Source: Bradyrhizobium embrapense
GTDB taxonomy: Bacteria; Pseudomonadota; Alphaproteobacteria; Rhizobiales; Xanthobacteraceae
Reading direction: 5' to 3'
Length of the DNA stretch: 64,000 nucleotides
Assembly (NCBI RefSeq): GCF_001189235.2
Contig: NZ_LFIP02000004.1
Coordinates: forward strand, 558,001 to 622,000
The position numbers and the translations under genes were made by a program. Below the pieces are notes generated by a model. It saw only the letters and a list, made by a program, of their open reading frames with translations. It did no database searches and was not told the origin of the DNA. The stretch's first letter is position 1. Every line of letters starts with the position of its first letter. Of this stretch, positions 18,407-29,099 are shown in pieces.

Positions 18407-18631
18407 ACGACCGCCCCGTCGCGTCGATCTTCGACCAGCCGACGAAGGACGGAAGATAGCGAGTCCAGGGGGAGAATCGCCGGGGGTGATTCACCTGGGC
18501 GGGCGTCGTTATGGTGGGCTTCCGCGCAGGACGGAAGCGGACCTGAACTCCACCGTTCGACGTTGCCCCACATCCCGAACCGGGAGCATGGGCGCTAAAA
18601 CCGCAACAATTTCAATTGGAAATTCCAAGTG

Positions 18632-18716
18632 TGGTGCGCTCGGAGGGACTCGAACCCCCACGGTGTTACCCACTGCCACCTCAAGGCAGCGCGTCTACCA
18701 ATTCCGCCACGAGCGC
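18632..18716 (-). tRNA. tRNA-Leu (GAG)
   Basis: 85 bases including the encoded CCA. Acceptor GCGCTCG pairs with CGAGCGC, the D-arm is of leucine type (GGCGGAATTGGTAGACGCGC), the anticodon loop is TTGAGGT within the stem CTGCC/GGCAG, a long variable arm is present, and the T-arm is GGGGGTTCGAGTCCCTC. Its 3' end faces the retron 226 bases away. No duplicate of the tRNA 3' end was seen on the far side of the retron. Confidence 0.95.
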
Positions 18717-18809
18717 TAAGGATGTCGGATGGAACCCTAAGGCGCCGCCGCATCGAGGGGGCCATGTAACAAATCACGGATGCAGGGACAAGGCGCTTGA
18801 TGCGTGAAA

Positions 18810-19055
18810 TTAACTGCGAACCCCGGGAGATTTCGGCAGCATTTGCTTGACCTCGACCGCAATCCGGTTGCGATCGACCAGGACGACGCCGCTGGCCACC
18901 GGCAGGTTGTTGGCGAGGATCTTGACCTCGTCGGCCTCGGTGGCATCCAGTTCGATGATGGCGCCACGGGACAGCCGCATGACCTGGTGAATCGGCATGG
19001 TGGTGGTACCGAGAACCACCATGAGATCGACGCTGACTTTATCGAGCGTGGGCAC
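18810..19055 (-). CDS. fliN: FliN/SpoA-domain flagellar switch protein, short orphan
   Basis: 81 residues covering just the SpoA (FliN C-terminal) domain: VSVDLMVVLGTTTMPIHQVM, LSRGAIIELD and ILANNLPVASGVVLVDRNRI are typical. In this family the domain forms the C-ring of the flagellar motor. The only in-frame start is GTG at 19053-19055, since a TAG lies a short way upstream. It stands alone with no other flagellar gene, so it may be a secondary FliN copy. Confidence 0.75.
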   Translation of the reverse strand: MPTLDKVSVDLMVVLGTTTMPIHQVMRLSRGAIIELDATEADEVKILANNLPVASGVVLVDRNRIAVEVKQMLPKSPGVRS

Positions 19056-19115
19056 TTCTGAACCGCCGAACCGGAACTAAATTGTGGTTTCACCTGACCA
19101 CGTTAGGGTTAGCTA

Positions 19116-19844
19116 ATGGTTAACGACCGCCAACGCCTCGATTTGACGACCTTTGCGCACCCTGTGGGCGGCCAAGCGGTCGAGTGGCTGATCGCGGACG
19201 GTCCGGTGCCCTACCCCGATTCTCTCGCCGCAATGGACGCAAGGGTGGCGGCGATCGCCGCCGGCTCGGCACCTGAACTGGTGTGGCTGCTTGAGCATCC
19301 GCCGCTCTACACATCCGGTACCAGTGGCAAGCCGGACGATTTGCTTGCCCCGCGCTTTCCGACCTTCCAGAGCGGCCGCGGCGGCCAGGTCACCTATCAC
19401 GGCCCGGGCCAGCGCGTTGCCTATGTGATGCTCGACCTCAAGCGGCGCAGGCCGGACGTGCGCGCCTACGTCGCCTCGCTGGAGGAATGGATCATCCGCA
19501 CGCTCGCCGCCTTTAACATCCGCGGCGAACGCCGCGAGGACCGCGTCGGGGTCTGGGTGAAACGCCCGGATAAAGGCCCGGGACATGAGGACAAGATCGC
19601 TGCGATCGGCGTCAGGCTGCGCCGCTGGGTCTCGTTCCACGGCATCGCGATCAATGTCGAGCCCGACCTCTCGCACTTCCAGGCCATCGTGCCATGCGGC
19701 GTCGTCGATCCGCGCTATGGCGTGACCTCGCTGGTCGATCTTGGACTGCCGGTCACGATGGCCGATGTCGACATCGCGCTCCGGCAGGCATTTGCCGAGG
19801 TGTTCGGCGACACCGCAGCGCGCCTGCCGGAAGCGACAGCCTGA
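19116..19844 (+). CDS. lipB: octanoyltransferase LipB
   Basis: 242 residues. LipB moves the octanoyl group from acyl carrier protein to lipoyl domains, the first step of lipoate assembly in the cytoplasm. Diagnostic segments are LLEHPPLYTSG, GRGGQVTYHGPGQ, the lysine in EDKIAAIGVR and the catalytic cysteine in IVPCGV. The start ATG at 19116 gives the usual alphaproteobacterial length. Confidence 0.95.
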   Translation: MVNDRQRLDLTTFAHPVGGQAVEWLIADGPVPYPDSLAAMDARVAAIAAGSAPELVWLLEHPPLYTSGTSGKPDDLLAPRFPTFQSGRGGQVTYHGPGQRVAYVMLDLKRRRPDVRAYVASLEEWIIRTLAAFNIRGERREDRVGVWVKRPDKGPGHEDKIAAIGVRLRRWVSFHGIAINVEPDLSHFQAIVPCGVVDPRYGVTSLVDLGLPVTMADVDIALRQAFAEVFGDTAARLPEATA

Positions 19845-19847
19845 GGC

Positions 19848-20273
19848 TCACGCCGCCTTCTGCGGCGCGACCTCAAGCTTGCCGGCGATGTAGCGGCGTT
19901 CCTGGGTCAGACCGCCGAAACCGTAGGCATCGCCCTTTACCTCGTCGACATGGGCGTAGCTCTCGGTGTGGAGCGGCCCGAGCAGCTCGCCCATCCGCTT
20001 GAACAGCGCGGCGAGATAGGCCGCCTTCTCGTCCTTGGTGTTGGTGCCTTCGCTGACATGGACGTCGAGCCAGTAGCTCGCGAGCCCCTGCTCGGCGAGC
20101 GACTTGCCGCCTGCGAACCAGTCGGCGGCATCGGCGGACTTCACGATGATGGCGGTGACCTTGGGATCCTTGTGCAGAATCCCTGCGGTCAGATCCGACA
20201 CGGCGGCGGCGATCTCGGACTTCAGCGACGGCCTCTCGCGGGAGGTCGCGTAGGTGACGGTGATGAGCGGCAT
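19848..20273 (-). CDS. tautomerase-family protein (4-oxalocrotonate type)
   Basis: 141 residues starting MPLITVTYATSR. After Met removal, Pro1 would be the catalytic base of the 4-oxalocrotonate tautomerase superfamily, and the following beta strand, helix and AIIVKSADAADWFAGG segment fit. Start chosen at ATG 20271-20273 for that reason. Substrate unknown. A divergent LysR gene begins 113 bases away and probably controls it. Confidence 0.75.
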   Translation of the reverse strand: MPLITVTYATSRERPSLKSEIAAAVSDLTAGILHKDPKVTAIIVKSADAADWFAGGKSLAEQGLASYWLDVHVSEGTNTKDEKAAYLAALFKRMGELLGPLHTESYAHVDEVKGDAYGFGGLTQERRYIAGKLEVAPQKAA

Positions 20274-20349
20274 GATCGGTCTCCTTGAATCGGTCGGCGC
20301 GGTCAATCGCGCCGTCTTTAGCTAGACCTTTTCGCATCATCTTGGTATC

Positions 20350-20374
20350 TTATCTATATGTATAGCAATGATAA
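20350..20374. promoter_or_regulatory. LysR site candidate
   Basis: AT-rich interval with an interrupted palindrome TTATC-N15-GATAA (20350-20374) between the tautomerase and its divergent LysR gene, in otherwise GC-rich sequence. The T-N11-A character suits a LysR binding site. Confidence 0.4.
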
Positions 20375-20386
20375 CGATCTTTGATC

Positions 20387-21244
20387 ATGACCGCGACGCT
20401 CGATATCGACACCGTGCAGGCCTTCCTCCTGGTCGCTGAGCTGCAGGGCTTCACCCGTGCCGCCGAAGCGCACGGCACCACGCAGGCGGCGATCAGCATG
20501 AAATTGCAGCGGCTCGAGACCGTGCTCGGCAAGCGGCTGGTCGAGCGCTCGCCGCGCGCGGTGCGGCTGACCGCCGACGGCGCGGCGTTCCTGCATCACG
20601 CCCGCGCGTTGATCGAGGTGCATGACCGCGCGTTGTCCGGCGAGAAGCCGGCGCGGCAACAGCTCACACTCGGGATCAGCGATCACGCTGCGGGCGCGGA
20701 GCTGGTGCCGCTGCTGGAGCGGCTGCACGCGATGGCCTCACAGCTTGCACTCGCCGTGACGATTGGCTTCTCGCGCGAGATGCTCGACGCCTACGATGCC
20801 GGCGAGCTCGACGCCGTGATCGTCCGTCAGGAAGGCAGCCGTCGCGGCGGCGAGAAATTGGCCGAAGACGAATTCGGTTGGTTCGCCGCCAGGCGCTTCG
20901 TCTGGCCGCGCGGCGATGCGCTGCCGCTCGCTACACTGGCGCCGCCCTGCGGCGTGCGTGCGCTCGCCGTGCGCTCGCTCGACAAGGCCGGCATCGAATG
21001 GACCGAAAGCTTCGTCGGCGGCGGCGTTACGGCGGTAGCGGCTGCCGCGCTCGCGGACCTTGCGGTTGCTCCCCTCGTCCGCCGCATTGCGCCGCCGGGC
21101 TTGATCGACATCGGACCCGCGCACAAGCTGCCGCGGCTCGGCGCCTCAAAGGTGGTGCTGCATTCGAAGGTCAGCGATCCCGCGAAGCTCGCGGCGTTGC
21201 GGACGCTGGCTGCAACGTTCCGGAGCGTGGCGTCTGCGGCGTAG
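20387..21244 (+). CDS. LysR-family regulator
   Basis: 285 residues. HTH at the N terminus: DTVQAFLLVAELQGFTRAAE, then GTTQAAISMKLQRLETVLGK. Effector domain follows but is a little shorter than usual. Start chosen at ATG 20387 over a TTG at 20381. Divergent from the tautomerase gene, its likely target. Confidence 0.82.
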   Translation: MTATLDIDTVQAFLLVAELQGFTRAAEAHGTTQAAISMKLQRLETVLGKRLVERSPRAVRLTADGAAFLHHARALIEVHDRALSGEKPARQQLTLGISDHAAGAELVPLLERLHAMASQLALAVTIGFSREMLDAYDAGELDAVIVRQEGSRRGGEKLAEDEFGWFAARRFVWPRGDALPLATLAPPCGVRALAVRSLDKAGIEWTESFVGGGVTAVAAAALADLAVAPLVRRIAPPGLIDIGPAHKLPRLGASKVVLHSKVSDPAKLAALRTLAATFRSVASAA

Positions 21245-21264
21245 TGCGGCACAGCTCCCCGGCA

Positions 21265-21690
21265 TCACAACGAATGCTCGGCGGCTTCGAGCTGTCTCAA
21301 GACAAACCAGTAAGTCAGGCCCGCGACAAATCCGGCGGCCGCAAACAGACAGACAAGTCCGGATGTCCAGACGACTGGAGACCGCAGCAGCACCGTGATA
21401 CAAAACGCACCGATCGTAGCGCCTGTGCCGGCAAAGAACCCGGCGCCTCGGATCTGGAACTGCTCACTTAGCCAGATCGCGATAGCTGCGGGAACCGCGG
21501 TCAGCAGACATGTGGTAACAAAGACCAGAAACGAGGGAAGCAGAAGCGCGATGGCGCCTCCCAGCAGCCTCATGATGTCGCCGCCGGATGCGACGATCAG
21601 GAGCGTCTGAGCAACGCCGGAGAGAACCGCCGTCGCGGCTCCACATCCAGCGAGCCAACTTCCGAATGCGCGGGAACAAGTGCTCGACAT
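21265..21690 (-). CDS. four-helix membrane protein of unknown function
   Basis: 141 residues with four hydrophobic segments at about residues 10-33, 41-72, 82-103 and 107-130. No known family recognised. It begins 10 bases after the oxidoreductase gene upstream, so it may be the last gene of the GbsR operon. Confidence 0.65.
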   Translation of the reverse strand: MSSTCSRAFGSWLAGCGAATAVLSGVAQTLLIVASGGDIMRLLGGAIALLLPSFLVFVTTCLLTAVPAAIAIWLSEQFQIRGAGFFAGTGATIGAFCITVLLRSPVVWTSGLVCLFAAAGFVAGLTYWFVLRQLEAAEHSL

Positions 21691-21700
21691 CTCGCCCTCC

Positions 21701-23137
21701 TCACAAGATCGCCTCGAATGCGCTACGCAAGGTTTCGTGCCGGAACACGAAGCCGTTGCTCAGCGCCTTGTTCGGCAGCACGCGCTGACCGCCGAGCAAC
21801 AGCTCGTTGGCAAAGTCGCCACCGACGGCACGGAGCAGCGCGGCGGGCACGCGGAAGATCGCAGGCCGGTGCAGGCGCCGCCCCAGCTCTTCGGTGAATT
21901 TCGTGTTGGTCACCGGGATCGGCGCCGTCGCGTTGATCGGCCCTGAGAGCTCCGGCTTCGCGATCACATGTGCGATCAGGCGCACCAGATCGTCGCGCTC
22001 GATCCATGACATCCACTGCTTGCCCGAACCGAGCGGTCCGCCGAGACCGAACTCGAACGGCGTCAGCATCCGCGTGATGAACCCGCCATCGGTGCCGACC
22101 ACGAGACCGATCCGCAAATACGCCACGCGCACGCCGTGATCGGCGGCCGGCTTCGCCGCGTTCTCCCAGGCCTCGCACAGTTCGTGGCTGAAGCAGGCGT
22201 GGGATTTCGCCGACTCCGTCAGCACCTGGTCCTGCCAGAGACCGTACCAACCGATCGCGGAGCCGCTCACCAGCACCGACGGCTTGCGTTCGAGCCGCGC
22301 GATCAGCCTGACGACGTCGGCCGTCATGTCTATCCGCGAGGCGATGATCCTGCGCCGCTTGGCCTCGGTCCACAGACCGTTGCCGATCGGTTCGCCTGCG
22401 AGATTGACGACGGCGTCGATCCCTGTGCCGGCAGGCAACTGGTCGAGGCTCGTAATCAACGTCACCGGCGGCGGCAGCATCTCGGCCTTTGCCGGATTGC
22501 GGATCAGCGCGATGACCTGATGACCCGACACAGCGAGACTTGCGACGAGACGGCTGCCGATGAAACCGGTCGCGCCGGTGACGAGCACGGTCTGCCGCGC
22601 CGGGAGTTTCTCGACCAGGGCGGCGGCCGGCCCGCTGGACATCCGTCCCAGCCGCCTGGCGGCGGCGAAGTCACGCACAGCGAACAGCGCCGCGCCGAAG
22701 GCTGCGGCGGTTGCGAACAGGCTAAGCAGACCCGCATAAGCCGGCGTCACAGCCGTCGGCAGCATCGCCCAGCCGATCAGGACCGGCACCAGCAGCACGA
22801 GGATGGCGCCGTAGTTGATCGCGAGCAGCGTGTGATTGATCCGCTCGCTCGGCGGTAGCTTTCGGCTCAAATCCTCTTCCACGAAATCCATCAGCGTGAT
22901 GACAACCTCGATGACCAGCACGGCCATAATGGCCAGCGCGAGAATGCCGTGCACCTCGAGCCAACCGAGCACCAGGAACAGGAGCGCATAGAGCATGTTG
23001 CGCACGCTGTGCAGCTGCAGCTCATGGCGCTGCGACGCCCGCCACGCCAGCCGCTCGGTGAATTCGTGGTGATAGAAGGTGTCGAAGGCGCCCATCGCGA
23101 TCTGGATGGCGACCAGGGTCCAAAGCAGCGGCGTCAT
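21701..23137 (-). CDS. TIGR01777-type NAD-dependent epimerase with N-terminal membrane domain
   Basis: 478 residues, a fusion. Residues 1-150 form a membrane region of about four helices with histidines (FDTFYHHEFTERL), and residues 175-478 are a short-chain epimerase of the YfcH/TIGR01777 group: VTGATGFIGSRLVASL nucleotide site, VNLAGEPI, and the SGSAIGWYG segment. Start at 23135-23137 overlaps the DUF4166 stop by four bases. Substrate unknown. Confidence 0.8.
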   Translation of the reverse strand: MTPLLWTLVAIQIAMGAFDTFYHHEFTERLAWRASQRHELQLHSVRNMLYALLFLVLGWLEVHGILALAIMAVLVIEVVITLMDFVEEDLSRKLPPSERINHTLLAINYGAILVLLVPVLIGWAMLPTAVTPAYAGLLSLFATAAAFGAALFAVRDFAAARRLGRMSSGPAAALVEKLPARQTVLVTGATGFIGSRLVASLAVSGHQVIALIRNPAKAEMLPPPVTLITSLDQLPAGTGIDAVVNLAGEPIGNGLWTEAKRRRIIASRIDMTADVVRLIARLERKPSVLVSGSAIGWYGLWQDQVLTESAKSHACFSHELCEAWENAAKPAADHGVRVAYLRIGLVVGTDGGFITRMLTPFEFGLGGPLGSGKQWMSWIERDDLVRLIAHVIAKPELSGPINATAPIPVTNTKFTEELGRRLHRPAIFRVPAALLRAVGGDFANELLLGGQRVLPNKALSNGFVFRHETLRSAFEAIL

Positions 23138-23799
23138 GACGAAGCCTCCCTGAACACGGCGGACTGACGGATCAGCCGGCCGAAACGCGGGTGGATGATC
23201 TCCAGCGTGAAGCGGAAGTCGCCGCAGCCGAGATCGGAATGGGTCACGGTAAGATCGCCGGGCGTGAGCCAATCGGGCAGCGGCAAGCGAAACGGATCGA
23301 ACTGCAACGAATAGCCGACGCTGTGAAATACCAGCGCCTCGTGCTCGACCGCGATCCGCAGCGCCATGCTGACGCCGAAGCCGACATACTCCTCGAGCCC
23401 GGTCGGCCCGGCAAAGCGCTTGGCGGAATGGATCACCTGCGGAAAGCCGTCGCGGCGCGCGCAGATGCGGGTCCAGATCTGGCCGCCGCTCGCGGCGTCC
23501 TCGGTGACCGTGACGATCACGGGCACACGGGTCTGGGTACCGGTCGGAAGCGGGCCGCCGATCAGCCGCGCGGCCTGTGCCAGCCACCAGCCGGCGCGGC
23601 TGCTCGAGGCCTCCTCGACCTCACCAACATAGACGACGGTGTTGCCGTCCTCGAACCGCTTCGAGAAGCGCCGCCAGATCGCGACCGGCAGGCGGCCCCA
23701 ATCCTCGTCGGACAGCAATGCGCGGAAGCGATGATCGTCGAGCAGTTTCGTATCGGAAGCCGGCGCTGTCTTTAAGGTGGATATCCTTGCTGACGTCAT
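23134..23799 (-). CDS. DUF4166-family protein
   Basis: 221 residues resembling DUF4166, a domain often paired or fused with TIGR01777 epimerases, as here. Conserved-looking segments include LLSDEDWGRLP, WTRICARRDGFPQVIHS and the C-terminal FRFTLEIIHPRFGRL. ATG at 23797-23799 has GGGAG six bases before it. The gene lies 26 bases after the GbsR-type regulator and overlaps the epimerase. Confidence 0.75.
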   Translation of the reverse strand: MTSARISTLKTAPASDTKLLDDHRFRALLSDEDWGRLPVAIWRRFSKRFEDGNTVVYVGEVEEASSSRAGWWLAQAARLIGGPLPTGTQTRVPVIVTVTEDAASGGQIWTRICARRDGFPQVIHSAKRFAGPTGLEEYVGFGVSMALRIAVEHEALVFHSVGYSLQFDPFRLPLPDWLTPGDLTVTHSDLGCGDFRFTLEIIHPRFGRLIRQSAVFREASS

Positions 23800-23825
23800 C
23801 GCACACTCCCGTTACGCCGTCGCCC

Positions 23826-24383
23826 CTATTTGGCTCTGCCTGTGGGCAGGAAACTCACGATCTTCTCGCCGAGCTTGACCAGGGCGACCAGACGCGGCCG
23901 CGGCACGTTCAGCATCTGCGTGTACCAGCGGTCGACCAGCTCGGTGAATGTCAGCATCTCCTTCAGCCGCTTGCTGGCGAGCGGGCTGATGGCGGGATCG
24001 TCGGCCGCGTCGGAGACGCAGGCGCGCAGCGCCACCAGCGCCGGATCGATCTCGCGCTCCTTGCGGCCGGCGGCGATCTTGGCTGCGACCTCCCAGATAT
24101 CGGTCTCGGCCTCGAAATGGTCGCGGCGATCGCCGAGGATCGGCACCCGCCGGATCAGGCCCCAGGACAACAGCTCCTTGATCGAGTTTGAGACGTTCGA
24201 GCGCGCCATGCCGAGCGTGTCGGCGATGTCCTCGGCGGTCATCGGCGCCTCGGCGAGATAGAGCAGCCCGTGGATCTGGCTGACCGAGCGGTTGACGCCC
24301 CATTCGTCGCCCATGTCGCCCCAATGCAGGATGAAGCGCTCGACAGCGGCAGGAAGTTTCTTCTTGGCGGTTATTTCTGTCAT
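23826..24383 (-). CDS. GbsR/MarR-family repressor
   Basis: 185 residues. Central winged helix: SVSQIHGLLYLAEAPMTAED then ADTLGMARSNVSNSIKELLS, followed by the wing (GDRRDHFEAETD). First gene of the operon with DUF4166, the epimerase and a membrane protein. Its start codon sits inside a near-perfect palindrome, so self-repression is likely. Confidence 0.82.
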   Translation of the reverse strand: MTEITAKKKLPAAVERFILHWGDMGDEWGVNRSVSQIHGLLYLAEAPMTAEDIADTLGMARSNVSNSIKELLSWGLIRRVPILGDRRDHFEAETDIWEVAAKIAAGRKEREIDPALVALRACVSDAADDPAISPLASKRLKEMLTFTELVDRWYTQMLNVPRPRLVALVKLGEKIVSFLPTGRAK

Positions 24384-24393
24384 AACAGAAATA
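24372..24393. promoter_or_regulatory. GbsR-type operator palindrome over the start codon
   Basis: Perfect inverted repeat with 9-base arms, TATTTCTGT-CATA-ACAGAAATA, and the reverse complement of the ATG is the CAT in its centre. Repressor bound here would block both RNA polymerase progress and ribosome access for the operon. Confidence 0.65.
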
Positions 24394-24553
24394 TCAGACA
24401 ATTCGGAGCAGAAGTCAAGAGCTCCGGCCGGCTGCAGAACAGGCGTCGGGGCACACCATTCGAGCCATTGGCCGGAGCGGCTCGCTGGTCCATATTTCGG
24501 TCGCGGCTTCCGCCCGTGATGGCCCGGCCACTCGCCTTTCCGAGGGAACGCAT

Positions 24554-25366
24554 ATGACAGCCCCCCTTTCCGACAAGGTCTTCGCCGGATCGGTTCCACA
24601 GCTCTACGACCAGCTCATGGTGCCGATGATCTTTGCGCCCTATGCCCGCGACCTCGCGCAGCGCATCAAGGGCCACCGGCCGCGCGACCTGCTGGAGATC
24701 GCGGCGGGCACCGGTGCCGTCACGACGGTCCTGGCTGGGGAATTGCCCGATACGACGATCACCGCGACCGACCTCAACGAGCCGATGCTGGCGCAGGCGA
24801 AGACGCACCTCGCAGGCAACGCGAACATCCGCTGGCAGCAGGCCGACGCGCTGTCGCTGCCGTTTGGCGATGCGAGTTTCGACATCGTCGCCTGCCAGTT
24901 CGGCGCGATGTTCTTCCCCGACCGCGTCAAGGGCTACGCCGAAGCTCGGCGCGTGATCAGATCGGGCGGACGCTTCTTCTTCAATGTCTGGGACAGGATC
25001 GAGGAGAACGATTTCGCCGACGTCATGCAGCAGACGATGTTCCAGGTGTTTCCGAGCAATCCGCCGCAGTTCATGGCGCGAACGCCGCATGGCTATCACG
25101 ATCCCGAGCGGATCCGCGCCGACCTGACCGCTGCCGGCTTCCGCGACATTGCCATCGAGCTGGTCACCCATCGCAGTCCAGCCGGCTCGGCGCAGGATGC
25201 CGCCCTGGCCTACTGCCAGGGCACGCCGATGCGCGGAGAGATCGAGGGCCGGGGCCAGCCGGGACTCGAGGCTGCAACAGAGCGTGTGGCAGAAGCGTTG
25301 GCACAGCGCTTCGGCAACGGTCCTATCGAAGGGAAGATTCAGGCGCTGGTGATCTCGGCAGCGTAA
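24554..25366 (+). CDS. class I SAM-dependent methyltransferase (Methyltransf_11 type)
   Basis: 270 residues. Motif I is LLEIAAGTGAVT (about residues 46-57), followed by the acidic TATDLNEPML and the ADALSLPFGDASFDIVACQF segment of UbiE/Methyltransf_11 proteins. ATG 24554. It is divergent from the GbsR operon and convergent with acylphosphatase (8 bases between stops). Substrate cannot be told. Confidence 0.82.
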   Translation: MTAPLSDKVFAGSVPQLYDQLMVPMIFAPYARDLAQRIKGHRPRDLLEIAAGTGAVTTVLAGELPDTTITATDLNEPMLAQAKTHLAGNANIRWQQADALSLPFGDASFDIVACQFGAMFFPDRVKGYAEARRVIRSGGRFFFNVWDRIEENDFADVMQQTMFQVFPSNPPQFMARTPHGYHDPERIRADLTAAGFRDIAIELVTHRSPAGSAQDAALAYCQGTPMRGEIEGRGQPGLEAATERVAEALAQRFGNGPIEGKIQALVISAA

Positions 25367-25374
25367 GCCGCGCG

Positions 25375-25674
25375 TCACACCGTCGGCAGGAACGCGAACC
25401 GCTCGCCTGCTCCACGCAGGTTCAAAAGGTCTGATGTGCCCGGATTTGCCTGCACATTGGCGACGCGCGCCGATGACGGCCCGCGCCGGCAGGCCGCGAT
25501 CATGTCGGCCACAACGTCATCGGGACCTGCGAACACCGCCTCGACGCTGCCATCGCGGCGGTTGCGGACCCAGCCTTCGAGGCCGCGCACGCTTGCCTGC
25601 TCGTCGACCCAGGCGCGATAGCCGACGCCCTGTACGCGCCCGCTGATGGTGACGTGGCGGATGACGTCGCTCAT
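25375..25674 (-). CDS. acyP: acylphosphatase
   Basis: 99 residues. Signature GRVQGVGYRAWV (active-site Arg near residue 20) and GWVRNRRDGSVEAVFAG with the conserved Asn. Hydrolyses acyl phosphates. ATG overlaps the stop of the preceding PEP-mutase-family gene (ATGA), so the two are cotranslated. Confidence 0.93.
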   Translation of the reverse strand: MSDVIRHVTISGRVQGVGYRAWVDEQASVRGLEGWVRNRRDGSVEAVFAGPDDVVADMIAACRRGPSSARVANVQANPGTSDLLNLRGAGERFAFLPTV

Positions 25675-26537
25675 TTCTTCAGGCCGAGGAACTCACCGCT
25701 GCGCGCCTTGGTCTCCGCCTCGCGCATGACGCGGCCGGTCAGTTCGGACGAGGCGATGCCCTTGAGGTGCTTCGGCGAAGTGCCATCGCGCAGCGCCTTT
25801 AGCGTCTCATAGACGGCCTGGGTTGCGGCCGCGAACGGCGCGTGGCCCTGCAGCGCGATCCTGACCCGCTGGCTCGCCAGATAATCCAGCGCGGTCATCT
25901 CTTCCGGCGCGCCGCCGAGCACGATCGGCAGCATCGTCGCGGCCGAGAGCGCCTCGAGCTCGCCGCGCGACTTGACGCCGGTGAAGAACAGCCCGTCGAC
26001 ACCGACCGCCTCATAGGCCCTGGCACGCGCGATCGCGTCGTCGAGATCGGTGATCGACGCGGCGCCGGTGCGGCCCAGGATGACGAGCGACGGATCGCTG
26101 CGGCCGTCAAGCGCGGCCTTCATCTTGCCGACGCCTTCCTCGCGCGAGATCAGCTGCGGCTTGGCCTCGCCGAACGCCTGCGGCAGCAGCGTGTCCTCGA
26201 TAGTGAGACCGGCCGCACCGGCGGCTTCCACTTCCTGGACGGTGCGGCGGACATTGAGGGCGTTGCCGTAACCGTGGTCGGCATCGACCAGCACCGGGAG
26301 GGTCGAGGCCCGCGACATGCGGCGGATCTGCTCGGCGAACTCGGTCAGCGTGATCAGCGCAATATCGGGATCGCCGAGCACGGCGAGCGAGGCCACCGAG
26401 CCGCCGAACATGCCGAGCTCGAAGCCGAGATCCTCCGCGATCCGGATCGAGGTCGCATCATAGACCGAACCCGGGCGGATGCAGGTTGATCCGTTGAGGA
26501 TCGATCGCAGTGCTTCGCGGCGCTTGCGAAAGGCCAT
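25671..26537 (-). CDS. isocitrate lyase / PEP mutase family enzyme, probably oxaloacetate decarboxylase
   Basis: 288-residue TIM-barrel enzyme. Family segments: RPGSVYDATSIRIAEDLGF, VLVDADHGYGNALNV (metal-binding Asp pair) and GLTIEDTLLPQ. The usual lyase KKCGH loop is absent, pointing to the decarboxylase or hydrolase branch; oxaloacetate decarboxylase is the best guess. Start ATG 26535-26537. Downstream of pccA on the same strand, separated by a dispersed repeat. Confidence 0.75.
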   Translation of the reverse strand: MAFRKRREALRSILNGSTCIRPGSVYDATSIRIAEDLGFELGMFGGSVASLAVLGDPDIALITLTEFAEQIRRMSRASTLPVLVDADHGYGNALNVRRTVQEVEAAGAAGLTIEDTLLPQAFGEAKPQLISREEGVGKMKAALDGRSDPSLVILGRTGAASITDLDDAIARARAYEAVGVDGLFFTGVKSRGELEALSAATMLPIVLGGAPEEMTALDYLASQRVRIALQGHAPFAAATQAVYETLKALRDGTSPKHLKGIASSELTGRVMREAETKARSGEFLGLKK

Positions 26538-26554
26538 GGTGCAGTCTCCATCCG

Positions 26555-26633
26555 CGTCATTGCGAGGAGCGAAGCGACGAAGCAATCCACGGCTTGAGGA
26601 GATATGGATTGCTGCGGTTCGCTTGCAATGACG
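26555..26633. repeat. dispersed palindromic repeat of Bradyrhizobium type
   Basis: Inverted repeat: CGTCATTGCGAGGAGCGAAG at the left end, ACGAAGCAATCCA next, and TGGATTGCTGCGG with GCTTGCAATGACG closing it. From memory this motif is scattered in many copies between genes in Bradyrhizobium and Rhodopseudomonas. The right arm has diverged a little from the left. It may act as a transcription attenuator between pccA and the next gene. Confidence 0.7.
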
Positions 26634-26637
26634 AGTC

Positions 26638-28653
<2,016 letters not shown>

Positions 28654-28773
28654 GCTCTTCTTGCTTGGGCTTCTTGGGACTTGGCTTCTGAGTGGGCTTT
28701 GGCAGGATTCCTCCCCGCGCAATCCGGCACGGGCCACTCCGTTGGTACAGCAAAATGCCCCGGAGGCAACGGT

Positions 28774-29046
28774 CTAATGCTGACCGGGCCCGATGCTCGG
28801 CCTGTGCCTGGCCGGTCCTTGGCGGTAGCCCGAGGGGTATTTCAGCCCGTATAGGTCCTGAAGCGGCCGCGAATGCGCCTTCGCGACGGCTTTCATCAGC
28901 TCGCTGACCTCGTTCTCCAGGAATTCATTGGCCACGATCAGCGCCCGGATGGTCGCGCGCAGATTGCCGCCGCAGGCGGAAATGGCCTGATCGACAGCCG
29001 CTTCCAGCCCGTCATCGTCATCAGATTCGGGCCGTGCAGACATCAT
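28774..29046 (-). CDS. conserved small hypothetical protein
   Basis: 90 residues from the double ATG at 29041-29046. Acidic N terminus (PESDDDDGLE), helical middle (NLRATIRALIVANEFLENEV) and a basic tail with YGLKYPSGYRQGPARHRP. Soluble; looks like a protein I recall from Bradyrhizobium genomes, without a known role. Confidence 0.6.
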   Translation of the reverse strand: MMSARPESDDDDGLEAAVDQAISACGGNLRATIRALIVANEFLENEVSELMKAVAKAHSRPLQDLYGLKYPSGYRQGPARHRPSIGPGQH

Positions 29047-29099
29047 GGGGCATCCGGGATTCAGGTGGCACATCATGTTCCTATTTTGTTCCCATCAAG

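Noticed and set aside
18486..18719. Plus-strand frame across tRNA-Leu
   Set aside because: The GGTRTPT-like segment is the well-known false translation of tRNA antisense.
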